From positions 1-30,063 of the forward strand of contig DEKZ01000073.1 of NCBI GenBank assembly GCA_002354135.1: a DNA stretch of 30,063 nucleotides. Direction: 5' to 3'. The position numbers were made by a program, and so were the translations under genes. Positions within the stretch are counted from its first letter, which is position 1. Each line of letters begins with the position of its first letter. Under the pieces are notes generated by a model. The model was not told the origin of the DNA, made no database searches, and saw only the letters and a list, made by a program, of their open reading frames with translations. Below are positions 12,981 to 22,578 of this stretch, in pieces. The stretch comes from Massilia sp. UBA2709. Lineage in GTDB: Bacteria; Pseudomonadota; Gammaproteobacteria; Burkholderiales; Burkholderiaceae_D.

Positions 12981-14681
12981 ATGGCTATCACACCCGGCAT
13001 GACCGCGGGCGGGAACGCAGTACCTTCCTCCCAGGGGATGACCAAGGAAGAACGCAAGGTGATCTTTGCGTCCTCGCTCGGCACCGTTTTCGAGTGGTAC
13101 GACTTCTACCTTTACGGCTCGCTCGCCGCCATCATCGGTAAGCAGTTCTTCCTCGGCGACCCCACCACCTCCTTCATCTTCGCCCTGCTGACCTTCGCCG
13201 CCGGCTTCATCGTGCGCCCCTTCGGCGCGCTGGTGTTCGGCCGCCTCGGCGACATGATCGGCCGCAAGTACACCTTCCTGGTCACCATCCTCATCATGGG
13301 CGGCTCGACCTTCCTCGTCGGCCTGCTGCCGGGCCACGCCTCGATCGGCATCGCGGCGCCGATCATCCTGGTCACCCTGCGCATCCTGCAAGGCCTGGCG
13401 CTGGGCGGCGAATACGGCGGCGCGGCCACCTACGTCGCCGAGCACGCGCCGGAAGGCAAGCGCGGCTTCTTCACCGCCTTCATCCAGACCACCGCGACCA
13501 TGGGCCTGTTCCTGTCGCTGCTGGTCATCCTGGGCACCCGCACCGCCGTCGGCGAAGAGGAATTCGCGGCCTGGGGCTGGCGCATCCCCTTCCTGGTCTC
13601 CGTCCTGCTGCTGGGTATCTCGGTGTGGATCCGGATGTCGATGAACGAGTCGCCCGCCTTCGCCAAGATGAAAGCCGAAGGCAAGACCTCGAAGGCGCCG
13701 CTGTCCGAAGCCTTCCTGAACTGGAAGAACGGCAAGATCGTCCTGCTGGCCCTGGTCGGCCTGACGATGGGCCAGGCAGTCGTGTGGTACACCGGCCAGT
13801 TCTACGCCCTCTTCTTCCTGACCCAGACCCTGAAGATCGACGGCCCGACCGCTAACATCCTGATCGCCATCGCCCTGCTGCTGGCCACCCCCTTCTTCCT
13901 CGTCTTCGGCTGGCTGTCCGACAAGATCGGCCGCAAGTGGATCATCCTGGGCGGCTGCGTCATCGCCGCGGTCACCTACTTCCCGATCTTCAAGGCCATC
14001 ACCCACTACGGCAACCCGGCCCTCGAGCAAGCCATCGCCAGCTCGCCGGTCGTCGTCGTCGCCGACCCGAACTCCTGCAACTTCCAGGTCGACCCGAGCG
14101 GCACCCGCAAATTCCCGTCGTCCTGCGACATCGCCACCCGCATGCTGACCAACGCCTCGGTCAACTACACGACCGTCGAGGCGCCGGCCGGCACCGTGGC
14201 GCAGATCAAGGTGGGCGACAAGGTGATCAATGCCTTCAACGCCACCATGACGCCCGACGGCCTGGACTTCGTGGCCGAAGACAAGGCGCGCCAGACCGCC
14301 CTCAACAAGGAAGTGGTCGCCACGCTGAAGGCTGCCGGCTACCCCGAGAAAGCCGATCCGGCCCAGGTCAACAAGCCGATGCTGGTGCTGCTGCTCTTCA
14401 TCCTGGTCATCTACGTGACCATGGTCTACGGCCCGATTGCGGCGATGCTGGTCGAGATGTTCCCGACCCGTATCCGCTACAGCTCGATGTCCCTGCCCTA
14501 CCACATCGGTAACGGCTGGTTCGGCGGCCTGCTGCCGACCATCTCGTTCGCCCTGGTGGCGGCCAACGGCAACATCTACTACGGCCTCTGGTATCCGATC
14601 ATCATCGCCCTGATCACCGTCGTGATCGGCGCCTTCTTCGTTCGCGAAACCAAGGACAACAATATCTACGCTACCGACTGA
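12981..14681 (+). CDS. MHS-family MFS transporter with large periplasmic loop
   Basis: The protein has 566 residues. It matches the metabolite:H+ symporter family: GTVFEWYDFYLYGSLA (TM1), FGRLGDMIGRKYTF (motif A, about 86-99), LALGGEYGGAATYVAEHAP (about 139-157) and a second motif A, WLSDKIGRKW (311-320). Family members import organic acids, proline or betaine with protons. An insert of about 125 residues (341-464) between TM9 and TM10, with C366 and C382, should be periplasmic; most relatives such as ProP or KgtP are about 430-500 residues. Codon use is extremely biased to C-ending codons, which suggests high expression. GGAG lies upstream of the ATG and a strong terminator follows. The substrate is unknown. 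Confidence 0.9.
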   Translation: MAITPGMTAGGNAVPSSQGMTKEERKVIFASSLGTVFEWYDFYLYGSLAAIIGKQFFLGDPTTSFIFALLTFAAGFIVRPFGALVFGRLGDMIGRKYTFLVTILIMGGSTFLVGLLPGHASIGIAAPIILVTLRILQGLALGGEYGGAATYVAEHAPEGKRGFFTAFIQTTATMGLFLSLLVILGTRTAVGEEEFAAWGWRIPFLVSVLLLGISVWIRMSMNESPAFAKMKAEGKTSKAPLSEAFLNWKNGKIVLLALVGLTMGQAVVWYTGQFYALFFLTQTLKIDGPTANILIAIALLLATPFFLVFGWLSDKIGRKWIILGGCVIAAVTYFPIFKAITHYGNPALEQAIASSPVVVVADPNSCNFQVDPSGTRKFPSSCDIATRMLTNASVNYTTVEAPAGTVAQIKVGDKVINAFNATMTPDGLDFVAEDKARQTALNKEVVATLKAAGYPEKADPAQVNKPMLVLLLFILVIYVTMVYGPIAAMLVEMFPTRIRYSSMSLPYHIGNGWFGGLLPTISFALVAANGNIYYGLWYPIIIALITVVIGAFFVRETKDNNIYATD

Positions 14682-14704
14682 CGCGGTAGCGACTGTTGGA
14701 AATC

Positions 14705-14735
14705 AAAATGCCGCTGGAGACAGCGGCATTTTTTT
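14705..14735 (+). terminator. Rho-independent terminator after the MHS transporter
   Basis: AAAATGCCGCTG, a GAGA loop, CAGCGGCATTTT and a continuing T-run form a 12-bp stem followed by T7. It sits 23 nt after the transporter stop. The reverse orientation also has a short T tract and may stop the leftward OLD-like gene. Confidence 0.88.
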
Positions 14736-14797
14736 CGCAGGCTCGGCGCCTTACTTCTGGCAGACAGTATCCGGCACGCACCGCCTCCGGCATGACC

Positions 14798-16360
14798 TCA
14801 AAGCTCGTGGTTTGCCTCGAGAATGAAAGAATACAAGCGGACCATGTGGTTCGTTGGGAGCTTGGGGCCAAAAAGAGCCGGAAAATCCGCGGCCGCGTGT
14901 TCTCGTTCATATTTTCGTGCGAGATCGACTTTGGAAAGCTTTGTACCGATTTCGACGCGATCGACCCCGCTTTCCCGGAGATACTTCTTATCGAAATACT
15001 TCCGCGGGAGATAGCTCTCGATTGTATAACCGTCCGTGATCCAGACATGTCCTGGCAGGTCATCGATGACCTTGTACTTCGCACACGAGGACTTCGTGCG
15101 AATAATCGATCCGCACGCCGCGCACCATTTGAAATCGTTGTCCCTGTCCATGACCACCATCGACTTACGATTCAGCTTCAGCATTGATACGGCATCGTCG
15201 ATTTCGGCCTGGGGTGCAGCGTCAAAGTGCGACAGAACCGAACCGCCGTAGAAAGAAAACACATAGTGCACGTTCTCGATCGGTGGTTTTCGCTTATTCA
15301 AAGCGCACCATTTTTCGAGCCAATGCCGGATATAAATTCGGTCCGACGGACCTTCGACCCACACCACGCAGTTTGCCTGGAGCAGATCGCTCACCTTGGT
15401 GCCAAGCGCATCGAGTAGCTTGCCGTGATGCGCCTGGACATTATCGACACGCACGACATTCCTGCCATCCACGTGAAAGATGGCAAAATCAGTTTCGTCT
15501 GCGTTGGTTTGCCAGCTTGAGGGGTTCAGGAACACTGCGGAGTGCGTCGACAGGAATATTTGCAGCTTTCTTTCCTGGGCCAATGTAGCCAGTCTCGCCG
15601 CCAGGCGGCGTTGCAGGACCGGGTGCAAGTGGGTTTCCGGCTCTTCGATGATGCAAAGCGAACCTTTATGGAGCTGCGAAACCCACGAGAGCAAGCCTGC
15701 TGCAGCCTTCCATCCGGCCGGCAGCTCCCTCGCCTCGATCAGGTGCGGCTGCCCCGGCTCGTCGATGAAGGTAACAATGGCCTGGGCTTCAAGGGTTGGG
15801 AAAATGCCTTCTATACCAGTCAGATAGGGTAAGAGCAGTTCCAGCTCTCTGAAGAATCGCATGTCGAACCTGGTCCGGCTCGGATCCGGCCAGTACTCGA
15901 CATGGAATCCGAGACGGATGAAGAATTTATCGGCCTTCGCTTTGTCCTCGTCACCCCATTGCCCGCCGTGGATGCGCGGATATGTTTCGTGGATGATGCG
16001 CTCGCGAACCGGATGCTCCAGATGTCTTAACGCGACTGCGCCCGACTCCTCGAAATGCACATTGACCACCGATTGATCGCTCAGCAGTAACCGAAACGAA
16101 TGGTAGGCTTCATTTTGCGACAGGGTACTCCTGCGCAGGGTCAGGAGCAGATCGGCATTGCCAAGCGCACGGACAGCGTCGAGGAAGGTGGACTTCCCCG
16201 CCCCATTGGGGCCAGCGAACACATTGATTCTGGCCGTGTCTACCTGCGGCATTTGCTGGAAGTTAACGTCTGGTCCGAATAACCCGACGTCCGGGTGGAC
16301 AAAATAGTTGATCCCGCGTGTAGCGCTCAGCTTGATTTGTTCGATCGTGAGAAATGCCAT
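14798..16360 (-). CDS. OLD-like ATPase/TOPRIM nuclease, stand-alone (candidate defence gene)
   Basis: The protein has 520 residues. The N-terminal ABC-type ATPase has Walker A GPNGAGKST (50-58), a signature-like LPAGWKAAAGLLSW (213-226), Walker B CIIEEPETHLHP (236-247) and the STHS switch (271-274). A C-terminal TOPRIM domain follows: VEGPSD with E336, DRD at 405-407, and GYTIESYLP (444-452). This is the architecture of overcoming-lysogenization-defect (OLD) nucleases, related to GajA of Gabija and to AriA of PARIS. A cysteine cluster C413, C416, C426 sits inside the TOPRIM part. No UvrD-like helicase partner is adjacent, so it is a class-1 type singleton. Codon use is visibly more AT-rich than in neighbours, suggesting acquisition. 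A clear ribosome-binding site is lacking. Confidence 0.85.
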   Translation of the reverse strand: MAFLTIEQIKLSATRGINYFVHPDVGLFGPDVNFQQMPQVDTARINVFAGPNGAGKSTFLDAVRALGNADLLLTLRRSTLSQNEAYHSFRLLLSDQSVVNVHFEESGAVALRHLEHPVRERIIHETYPRIHGGQWGDEDKAKADKFFIRLGFHVEYWPDPSRTRFDMRFFRELELLLPYLTGIEGIFPTLEAQAIVTFIDEPGQPHLIEARELPAGWKAAAGLLSWVSQLHKGSLCIIEEPETHLHPVLQRRLAARLATLAQERKLQIFLSTHSAVFLNPSSWQTNADETDFAIFHVDGRNVVRVDNVQAHHGKLLDALGTKVSDLLQANCVVWVEGPSDRIYIRHWLEKWCALNKRKPPIENVHYVFSFYGGSVLSHFDAAPQAEIDDAVSMLKLNRKSMVVMDRDNDFKWCAACGSIIRTKSSCAKYKVIDDLPGHVWITDGYTIESYLPRKYFDKKYLRESGVDRVEIGTKLSKVDLARKYEREHAAADFPALFGPKLPTNHMVRLYSFILEANHEL

Positions 16361-16600
16361 GTTCAGGGTGCGAAGGAGTACACGTGAGGCCGACGGCGGT
16401 TCAGTGCCAGCAGAGCGAGCTCAGTCGAGAAAGGTTGATTCCAACCGGTAATTTGGCTGCCCGGACCATAACATGCCGCGAGCAGGAACAAATGCGCGAA
16501 ATGTCACCAACGCCGCAATGCATCGAAGGGAGGCGCGCGCATCCGCACGCAAGAAATCGAAAGACGTGGCGTGACTGGCAACCAGAGCGCACCGGGCTCC

Positions 16601-17221
16601 CTACGCCTGGCTGACCAGGTAGGCGCACCGCCGCGCCCCCTCCAGCTGATGCTCGATCCGCACCACGTTCACCCCCGGCCCCAGCACCCGCCGGAACACG
16701 TCCAATTCGGAGCGGCAGAACTGCTGGCAGGCCTGGGCCGCCGCGCAGATCGGGCAGTGATTTTCCAGCAGGAGCATGCTGCCGTCGGCGCGCGGCTCGA
16801 CTTCGGCCATGTAGCCCTCGAGCGAGCGTGCCTCTGCCAGCGCCGCCACCTGCTCGTCCAAGGTCGTAGCAGGATCGACCCGGGCCGAATAGGCGCGCTC
16901 GCTGCTCTCCTCGCGCGCCACGATCAGCTTTTCCAGCCCGGATTCGCCGAACAACGTCCGCACGCCCTCGATCAGGTCGAGCGTCAGCTCCGCATGACGG
17001 TCCGGAAAGCGCGCATGGCCCGCCTCGGTCAGCTGCCAGCGCCGCACCGGCCTACCCACCTTGCCGGGCGTGTCGAGGAAACTGACCAGTCCCTTCTCTA
17101 CGCCGAGCTCGAGCTGGCGCCGCACACCCATGGCCGTCATGCCGAGCAATTCGGCCAGCGCCTGCGCCGTCTGGGCGCCGCGCGTCTTCAGCATCATCAA
17201 GACTTGATCGAAGGTATTCAT
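16601..17221 (-). CDS. SufR-like HTH regulator with C-terminal cysteine cluster
   Basis: The 206-residue protein has an N-terminal winged helix-turn-helix (TAQALAELLGMTAMGVRRQL, then GRPVRRWQLTEAGHARFP). Its C-terminal segment has cysteines at 156, 159, 165, 169 and 199 in the pattern ENHCPICAAAQACQQFC ... GARRCAYLV. This matches the COG2345/SufR group, where cysteines hold an Fe-S cluster and loss of the cluster changes DNA binding. It overlaps the MFS gene by 4 nt (ATGA), so the pair is one transcription and translation unit. It probably controls that transporter by autoregulation. The 240-bp spacer downstream towards the OLD-like gene holds nothing I recognise. Confidence 0.85.
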   Translation of the reverse strand: MNTFDQVLMMLKTRGAQTAQALAELLGMTAMGVRRQLELGVEKGLVSFLDTPGKVGRPVRRWQLTEAGHARFPDRHAELTLDLIEGVRTLFGESGLEKLIVAREESSERAYSARVDPATTLDEQVAALAEARSLEGYMAEVEPRADGSMLLLENHCPICAAAQACQQFCRSELDVFRRVLGPGVNVVRIEHQLEGARRCAYLVSQA

Positions 17222-18429
17222 TTGGCCTCTACCGAGACAGGGATCACACGGCTACTCCAGTTGCGCATCGCCAGCGCCGCCCAGGCGGCCAGCAGGCCGC
17301 CGACGACCAGCACCAGGCGCGTATCGAACAGCGTCAGCACGCCGCCCGCCAGCGCCATCACGATGTTCGCCAGGCAGAAGGTGGTCGAGAGCAGGCCCAT
17401 GACGGCGCCCTGCCCGTGCGCGGCGAACTGGTCGGCCGACCAGCCTTGCAGCGTGGCATTGTAATAGGCGTGCGGCAGACCGAACAGGAGGATCGCCGCC
17501 AGCCCGATCCACAGGTTGCCGAGGCCGACAGCGAGGATCGCCGTCGCCGCGAAAGCCGCCTGGCCGCTGGCGCGGCGGCGCGGCTCCCGGGGGCTCGCGC
17601 GGCCGGCGAACAAGGCTGCGAAGGTCATCAATGCGCACATGCCCATGTTGACCAGGGCGATCTGGCGCGTGTCGTAACGCCCGACGTCGACCAGCCACAG
17701 CGGGAAGAATTCGTAGAAGGAAGCGACGCCACAGGCGTAAGCGAAGTGGACCACGAACAGGGTCCGCAGCGGCGTGTGGCGCAAGAGGGTCAGCGCATGG
17801 CGCTCGCGCGCCACCGTCCACCAATTGCCCGACTGCGGAGCCACGCTTTCGCGGTCCAGCGCCAGCGCGGCCAGGCCTGCACCCAGCAGCAGCGCGCCAG
17901 CGGCGATATAGAACGGCACCGTGATGCCGGCGCCGACCGTGAAGCCCGCCAGCAGCGGCCCGACCAGCCAGCCCAGGTGGAAGGCGCCGTTCAGCCAGGA
18001 CAGCGCATGGTTGCGCAGCCCGCCCGTCAGGCGTTCGGCCAGCATGGCGCGCATGGTGGAGCCATTCCCCTCGAGCAGGCCGGTCACGAAACGCGCCAGC
18101 AGAAAAAGCGGATACGACTGCGCGACCAGGGCCCAGGCGGTCAGCGCATGCCCGGCGGCCGCGCCGACCGCGGTGACCAGGAGCACGCGCCGGCGCCCGA
18201 GGCGGTCCGACACCGGCCCCAGCATGGCGCTGCCGATCAGCAGGCCGAGCGGATTGATCATCAGGGCGAACCCGAACAGCAGCTTGGGCGGCAGTCCGAG
18301 GAAGCCGGTCAGGTCGTTGCTCGCCTCGGCCGCGAACAGCGGCGGCAGGATGGGGTAAGGCAGCGAGGCGCCGGTGGTGGACAATAGTCCGAGCAGGCAG
18401 GCGCTGGCGATCAGGAGCACGGTCTTCAT
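17218..18429 (-). CDS. MFS transporter, probable exporter
   Basis: The 403-residue protein has about twelve predicted membrane segments, starting with the first at about 3-22. Motif A is intact between TM2 and TM3 as GPVSDRLGRRR, and FVTGLLEGNGSTMRAMLAERL follows in the TM4-5 region. This length and motif pattern fit drug:H+ antiporter-type MFS proteins, but the substrate is unknown. It is the first gene of a two-gene unit with a SufR-like regulator, preceded by a palindromic operator. Control by an Fe-S or redox sensor suggests efflux of a compound that damages Fe-S clusters; this is inference from context. Confidence 0.85.
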   Translation of the reverse strand: MKTVLLIASACLLGLLSTTGASLPYPILPPLFAAEASNDLTGFLGLPPKLLFGFALMINPLGLLIGSAMLGPVSDRLGRRRVLLVTAVGAAAGHALTAWALVAQSYPLFLLARFVTGLLEGNGSTMRAMLAERLTGGLRNHALSWLNGAFHLGWLVGPLLAGFTVGAGITVPFYIAAGALLLGAGLAALALDRESVAPQSGNWWTVARERHALTLLRHTPLRTLFVVHFAYACGVASFYEFFPLWLVDVGRYDTRQIALVNMGMCALMTFAALFAGRASPREPRRRASGQAAFAATAILAVGLGNLWIGLAAILLFGLPHAYYNATLQGWSADQFAAHGQGAVMGLLSTTFCLANIVMALAGGVLTLFDTRLVLVVGGLLAAWAALAMRNWSSRVIPVSVEAK

Positions 18430-18477
18430 GGCCGATTAAAAGAATGGCAATGTCGACATCCTATGCCTGAGCACGGA

Positions 18478-18503
18478 ATAAGTAAACGAATTTGTTTATT
18501 TAT
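18478..18503 (-). promoter_or_regulatory. Palindromic operator upstream of the MFS/SufR-like pair
   Basis: ATAAGTAAAC (18478-18487) and GTTTATTTAT (18494-18503) are inverted with nine of ten positions matching, separated by GAATTT. It lies 49-74 nt before the MFS ATG and is strikingly AT-rich for this genome. On the minus strand TTTACT inside it, then TAGGAT 17 nt on, could form the promoter. Likely the binding site of the adjacent regulator. Confidence 0.55.
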
Positions 18504-18505
18504 CC

Positions 18506-18708
18506 TAGGGTGGACGGCTCCGCCCCGGTGATGGCGTAATGGCGGCCTATCCGCCGTCCACGCGTTCAACACGAGGTGCACTGCGGCGACTGGCCACGGA
18601 GCCATAGCAACGCTGGAGCGGTGGCGCGTCATGGCATGCTGGAGTTGAACGCGTGGACGGCGCAGCAGTCGTGGGCGGGCACGCCGCCGGGTGCATCCGT
18701 CCCCCCTA
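18506..18708. repeat. 203-bp nested inverted-repeat element (MITE- or BIME-like)
   Basis: The ends TAGGGTGGACGG (18506-18517) and CCGTCCCCCCTA (18697-18708) are inverted with 11 of 12 matches. Inside, CGCCGTCCACGCGTTCAAC (18552-18570) and its exact complement (18644-18662) form a perfect 19-bp pair with a 73-nt spacer. The ends share the TAGGGTGG start with the elements at 1478-1798 and 8775-8869. It occupies most of the 358-bp gene-free stretch 18430-18787. It has no coding capacity. Confidence 0.7.
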
Positions 18709-18740
18709 CGCCGCATTGGCAGCGGACGGCGAAGGCGCAA

Positions 18741-18772
18741 AAAAACGGCGGGCACGCATGCCCGCCGTTTTT
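18741..18772. terminator. Rho-independent terminator after the FadB-like gene
   Basis: AAAAACGGCGGGCA, loop CGCA, TGCCCGCCGTTTTT: a perfect 14-bp stem with A and T runs on both sides. It lies 15 nt past the stop of the leftward FadB-like gene. Confidence 0.9.
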
Positions 18773-18787
18773 ACCGGGACGACCAAC

Positions 18788-20875
<2,088 letters not shown>

Positions 20876-20931
20876 GTCTCTTCCTTGTTAGTAGTTAAAC
20901 TGCTGTGAGCTGCGCTTTTTTCTACTTCGGC

Positions 20932-20957
20932 ACTATAACTTAAAAAAGTACGATCGT
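20932..20957 (-). promoter_or_regulatory. Promoter and putative operator of the FadB-like gene
   Basis: On the minus strand ACGATCGTACT (20947-20957), with a palindromic ACGATCGT core, precedes a -10-like TATAGT (20932-20937) by 9 nt. Box, spacing to the -10 and distance to the ATG (71 nt) mirror the thiolase operon promoter at 12652-12678. Confidence 0.62.
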
Positions 20958-21009
20958 CTTATTTCTTCGTCTCAGGCCATCCGATTCCGGCCCCGCTCCT
21001 GCGCGCCGG

Positions 21010-21053
21010 GCGATTGCGGCGCAGTTGCGGTGCAGTTGCGTCTCAGTTTGTTT
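21010..21053 (+). repeat. 11-bp tandem units upstream of arfB
   Basis: Four adjacent 11-mers decay from left to right: GCGATTGCGGC, GCAGTTGCGGT, GCAGTTGCGTC and TCAGTTTGTTT. The two central units share GCAGTTGCG exactly. The period equals one helical turn. The array lies 40-80 bp before arfB in the divergent spacer with the FadB-like gene. Confidence 0.5.
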
Positions 21054-21091
21054 ATCATGCGGGCCATGAAAGCCATGCGCAGCGACCTTCC

Positions 21092-21490
21092 ATGAAGATA
21101 ATGCTTGACCCCGCCGAAGTCGAGTTCAGCGCGATCCGCGCCCAGGGACCCGGCGGCCAGAACGTCAACAAGGTGTCCTGCGCGGTGCACGCGCGCTTCG
21201 ACGTCCACGCCTCTTCCCTGCCCCAGGCCGTGAAGGACCGCCTGCTGGCCCGGCGCGACAGCCGCATTTCCCAGGACGGCGTGGTGGTCCTGAAAGCCCA
21301 GGCCGCGCGCAGCCTGGAGCAGAACAAGGAAGACGCCCTGCGCCGCCTGCAGGAGATGGTCGACCTGGCGGCAGTGGCGCCCGTCGTCCGGCGTCCCACG
21401 AAACCCACGCGTGGTTCGCAGCGGCGTCGCCTGGACGCCAAGGCGCGCAGCGGCGAGGTCAAGCTGCTGCGCCGCAAAGTCATCGATTGA
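21092..21490 (+). CDS. arfB: Ribosome-rescue peptidyl-tRNA hydrolase ArfB (YaeJ)
   Basis: The 132-residue protein carries the catalytic GGQ motif in AQGPGGQNVNKVS (residues 17-29), which hydrolyses peptidyl-tRNA on stalled ribosomes. Its basic C-terminal tail (KPTRGSQRRRLDAKARSGEVKLLRRK) inserts into the empty mRNA channel, as in E. coli YaeJ. The start at 21092 gives the family N-terminus (MKIMLDPAEVEFSAIRAQG); the frame is open further upstream but without homology. It releases ribosomes stuck on non-stop mRNA as a backup to trans-translation. The next gene begins 43 nt downstream. Confidence 0.94.
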   Translation: MKIMLDPAEVEFSAIRAQGPGGQNVNKVSCAVHARFDVHASSLPQAVKDRLLARRDSRISQDGVVVLKAQAARSLEQNKEDALRRLQEMVDLAAVAPVVRRPTKPTRGSQRRRLDAKARSGEVKLLRRKVID

Positions 21491-21533
21491 AACCCGCAGC
21501 GGCGAGCCACTCGCCCTGCCAATGAGGAAAACC

Positions 21534-22325
21534 ATGCTGAAACTGATCCAGGAACTGATGCGGCTCTACCTGCCGGAAGGCGCGGTCACCGAGGAGGCGC
21601 TGCAGGCGCACATCCTCGGCCAGCAGACCCTGCCCGTCGACATCACGACCAGCGGCGGCCTTACGCGCGCGATCGTCATCCCCTTCCACCGCATCCCCAA
21701 GCACGAGGAAGGCCGCCACTGGACCCTGCTGTGCGAAGTGGCCCACGCGCTGCAGGCCGATCTGGACTTGCCGGCCCCGGCGGTGAGCATCGCCAGCGTG
21801 GACGGCTTCTGCCTCTGGCTCTCGCTGGCCGTGCCCCTGCCCTCGCTGCAGGCTGGACAGTTCGTCGAACTGCTGCGCCAGGCCTACTTCCCCGAGATCG
21901 AGCCGGTGATCGGCACCCCGGCCGAACTGCCGCCCTGCCTGAACCGCGAAACCGGCCGCTGGACCGCCTTCATCAATCCGGGCATGGGCGCTTCCTTCAT
22001 CGGCGAGCCCGGGCTCGAGATCGCGCCGCCGCAAGCGGCCCAGGCCGCCTTCCTCGAGGGCCTGGAGAGCATCGATCCGGTCAGCTTCGACCGCGCCCTG
22101 GCGCGGCTGCTGGCGCGCACGGAATCCGCCTCCGAGCCGGCGCAGGCGATGGCCACAGCGGCGGATGAAGCCCCCGCCGTCGTGGCGGCCAATGCGGCGC
22201 CCCCGTCCGGCCCGGCTCAGGAAGGCCTGCTGCTGAAGGACGCCACCCTCGAAGACATCGTGCGCCACCTCCACGCCCGCAATATCGAGCCCACATTCAG
22301 GCATCTGCTCCCGCCGCAGGCTTGA
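21534..22325 (+). CDS. Protein of unknown function downstream of arfB
   Basis: I do not recognise this 263-residue protein. The first 190 residues look folded, with segments such as MLKLIQELMRLYLPEGAVTE, AIVIPFHRIPKHEEGRHWTL and FCLWLSLAVPLPSLQAGQFV. An Ala/Pro-rich linker (about 190-232) follows. A compact tail (LEDIVRHLHARNIEPTFRHL) may be a short partner-binding helix. There is no signal peptide or membrane helix, so it is probably cytosolic. The start at 21534 is preferred to the ATG at 21522 because GAGGAAA sits just before it. It could be co-transcribed with arfB. Confidence 0.8.
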   Translation: MLKLIQELMRLYLPEGAVTEEALQAHILGQQTLPVDITTSGGLTRAIVIPFHRIPKHEEGRHWTLLCEVAHALQADLDLPAPAVSIASVDGFCLWLSLAVPLPSLQAGQFVELLRQAYFPEIEPVIGTPAELPPCLNRETGRWTAFINPGMGASFIGEPGLEIAPPQAAQAAFLEGLESIDPVSFDRALARLLARTESASEPAQAMATAADEAPAVVAANAAPPSGPAQEGLLLKDATLEDIVRHLHARNIEPTFRHLLPPQA

Positions 22326-22539
22326 GCCAGCCGAGCTCCAGCCGGACGCGCTGCGCGTTCCCAAAGAGCGCGATGGGGTCCATCCATATCGCCGGGGCGC
22401 ACAGGGCACGGATGTCGATGACCTCTGTGGCCTGAGGACCGGGAAGCCAGCTCCCGGCCCCAGGCATGGCCAGCTGGGGCCGCCACGCCGGATCGGGCCG
22501 TGCGTCGCCCCCCGGCCCGCCGGTGTATCCTGAACACAT
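22297..22539 (-). CDS. Possible small ORF or gene remnant (80 aa)
   Basis: The gap between the unknown gene and the MEDS gene is open on the minus strand. A start at 22539 has GGGGGCGC just before it. The C-terminal half (IDIRALCAPAIWMDPIALF and following residues to GWLKPAAG) reads like real protein, with alternating hydrophobic and charged residues. It overlaps the end of the unknown gene by 29 nt in antisense. High-GC DNA produces many such frames, so this is a weak call. I see nothing else in this gap. Confidence 0.2.
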   Translation of the reverse strand: MCSGYTGGPGGDARPDPAWRPQLAMPGAGSWLPGPQATEVIDIRALCAPAIWMDPIALFGNAQRVRLELGWLKPAAGADA

Positions 22540-22578
22540 CGAGCGCCCCCGTGGCCTCGCGACCACAAGGAGGGCGCC

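Noticed and set aside
12954..14504. 516-codon open frame antisense to the MHS transporter
   Set aside because: It is a shadow produced by the strong C-ending codon bias of the transporter; composition is Gly/Asp/Gln-rich low complexity without domains.
14798..16360. Gabija or PARIS defence pair
   Set aside because: The ATPase/TOPRIM protein fits, but no UvrD-like helicase (GajB) or AriB-type partner is adjacent; only a stand-alone OLD call is supported.
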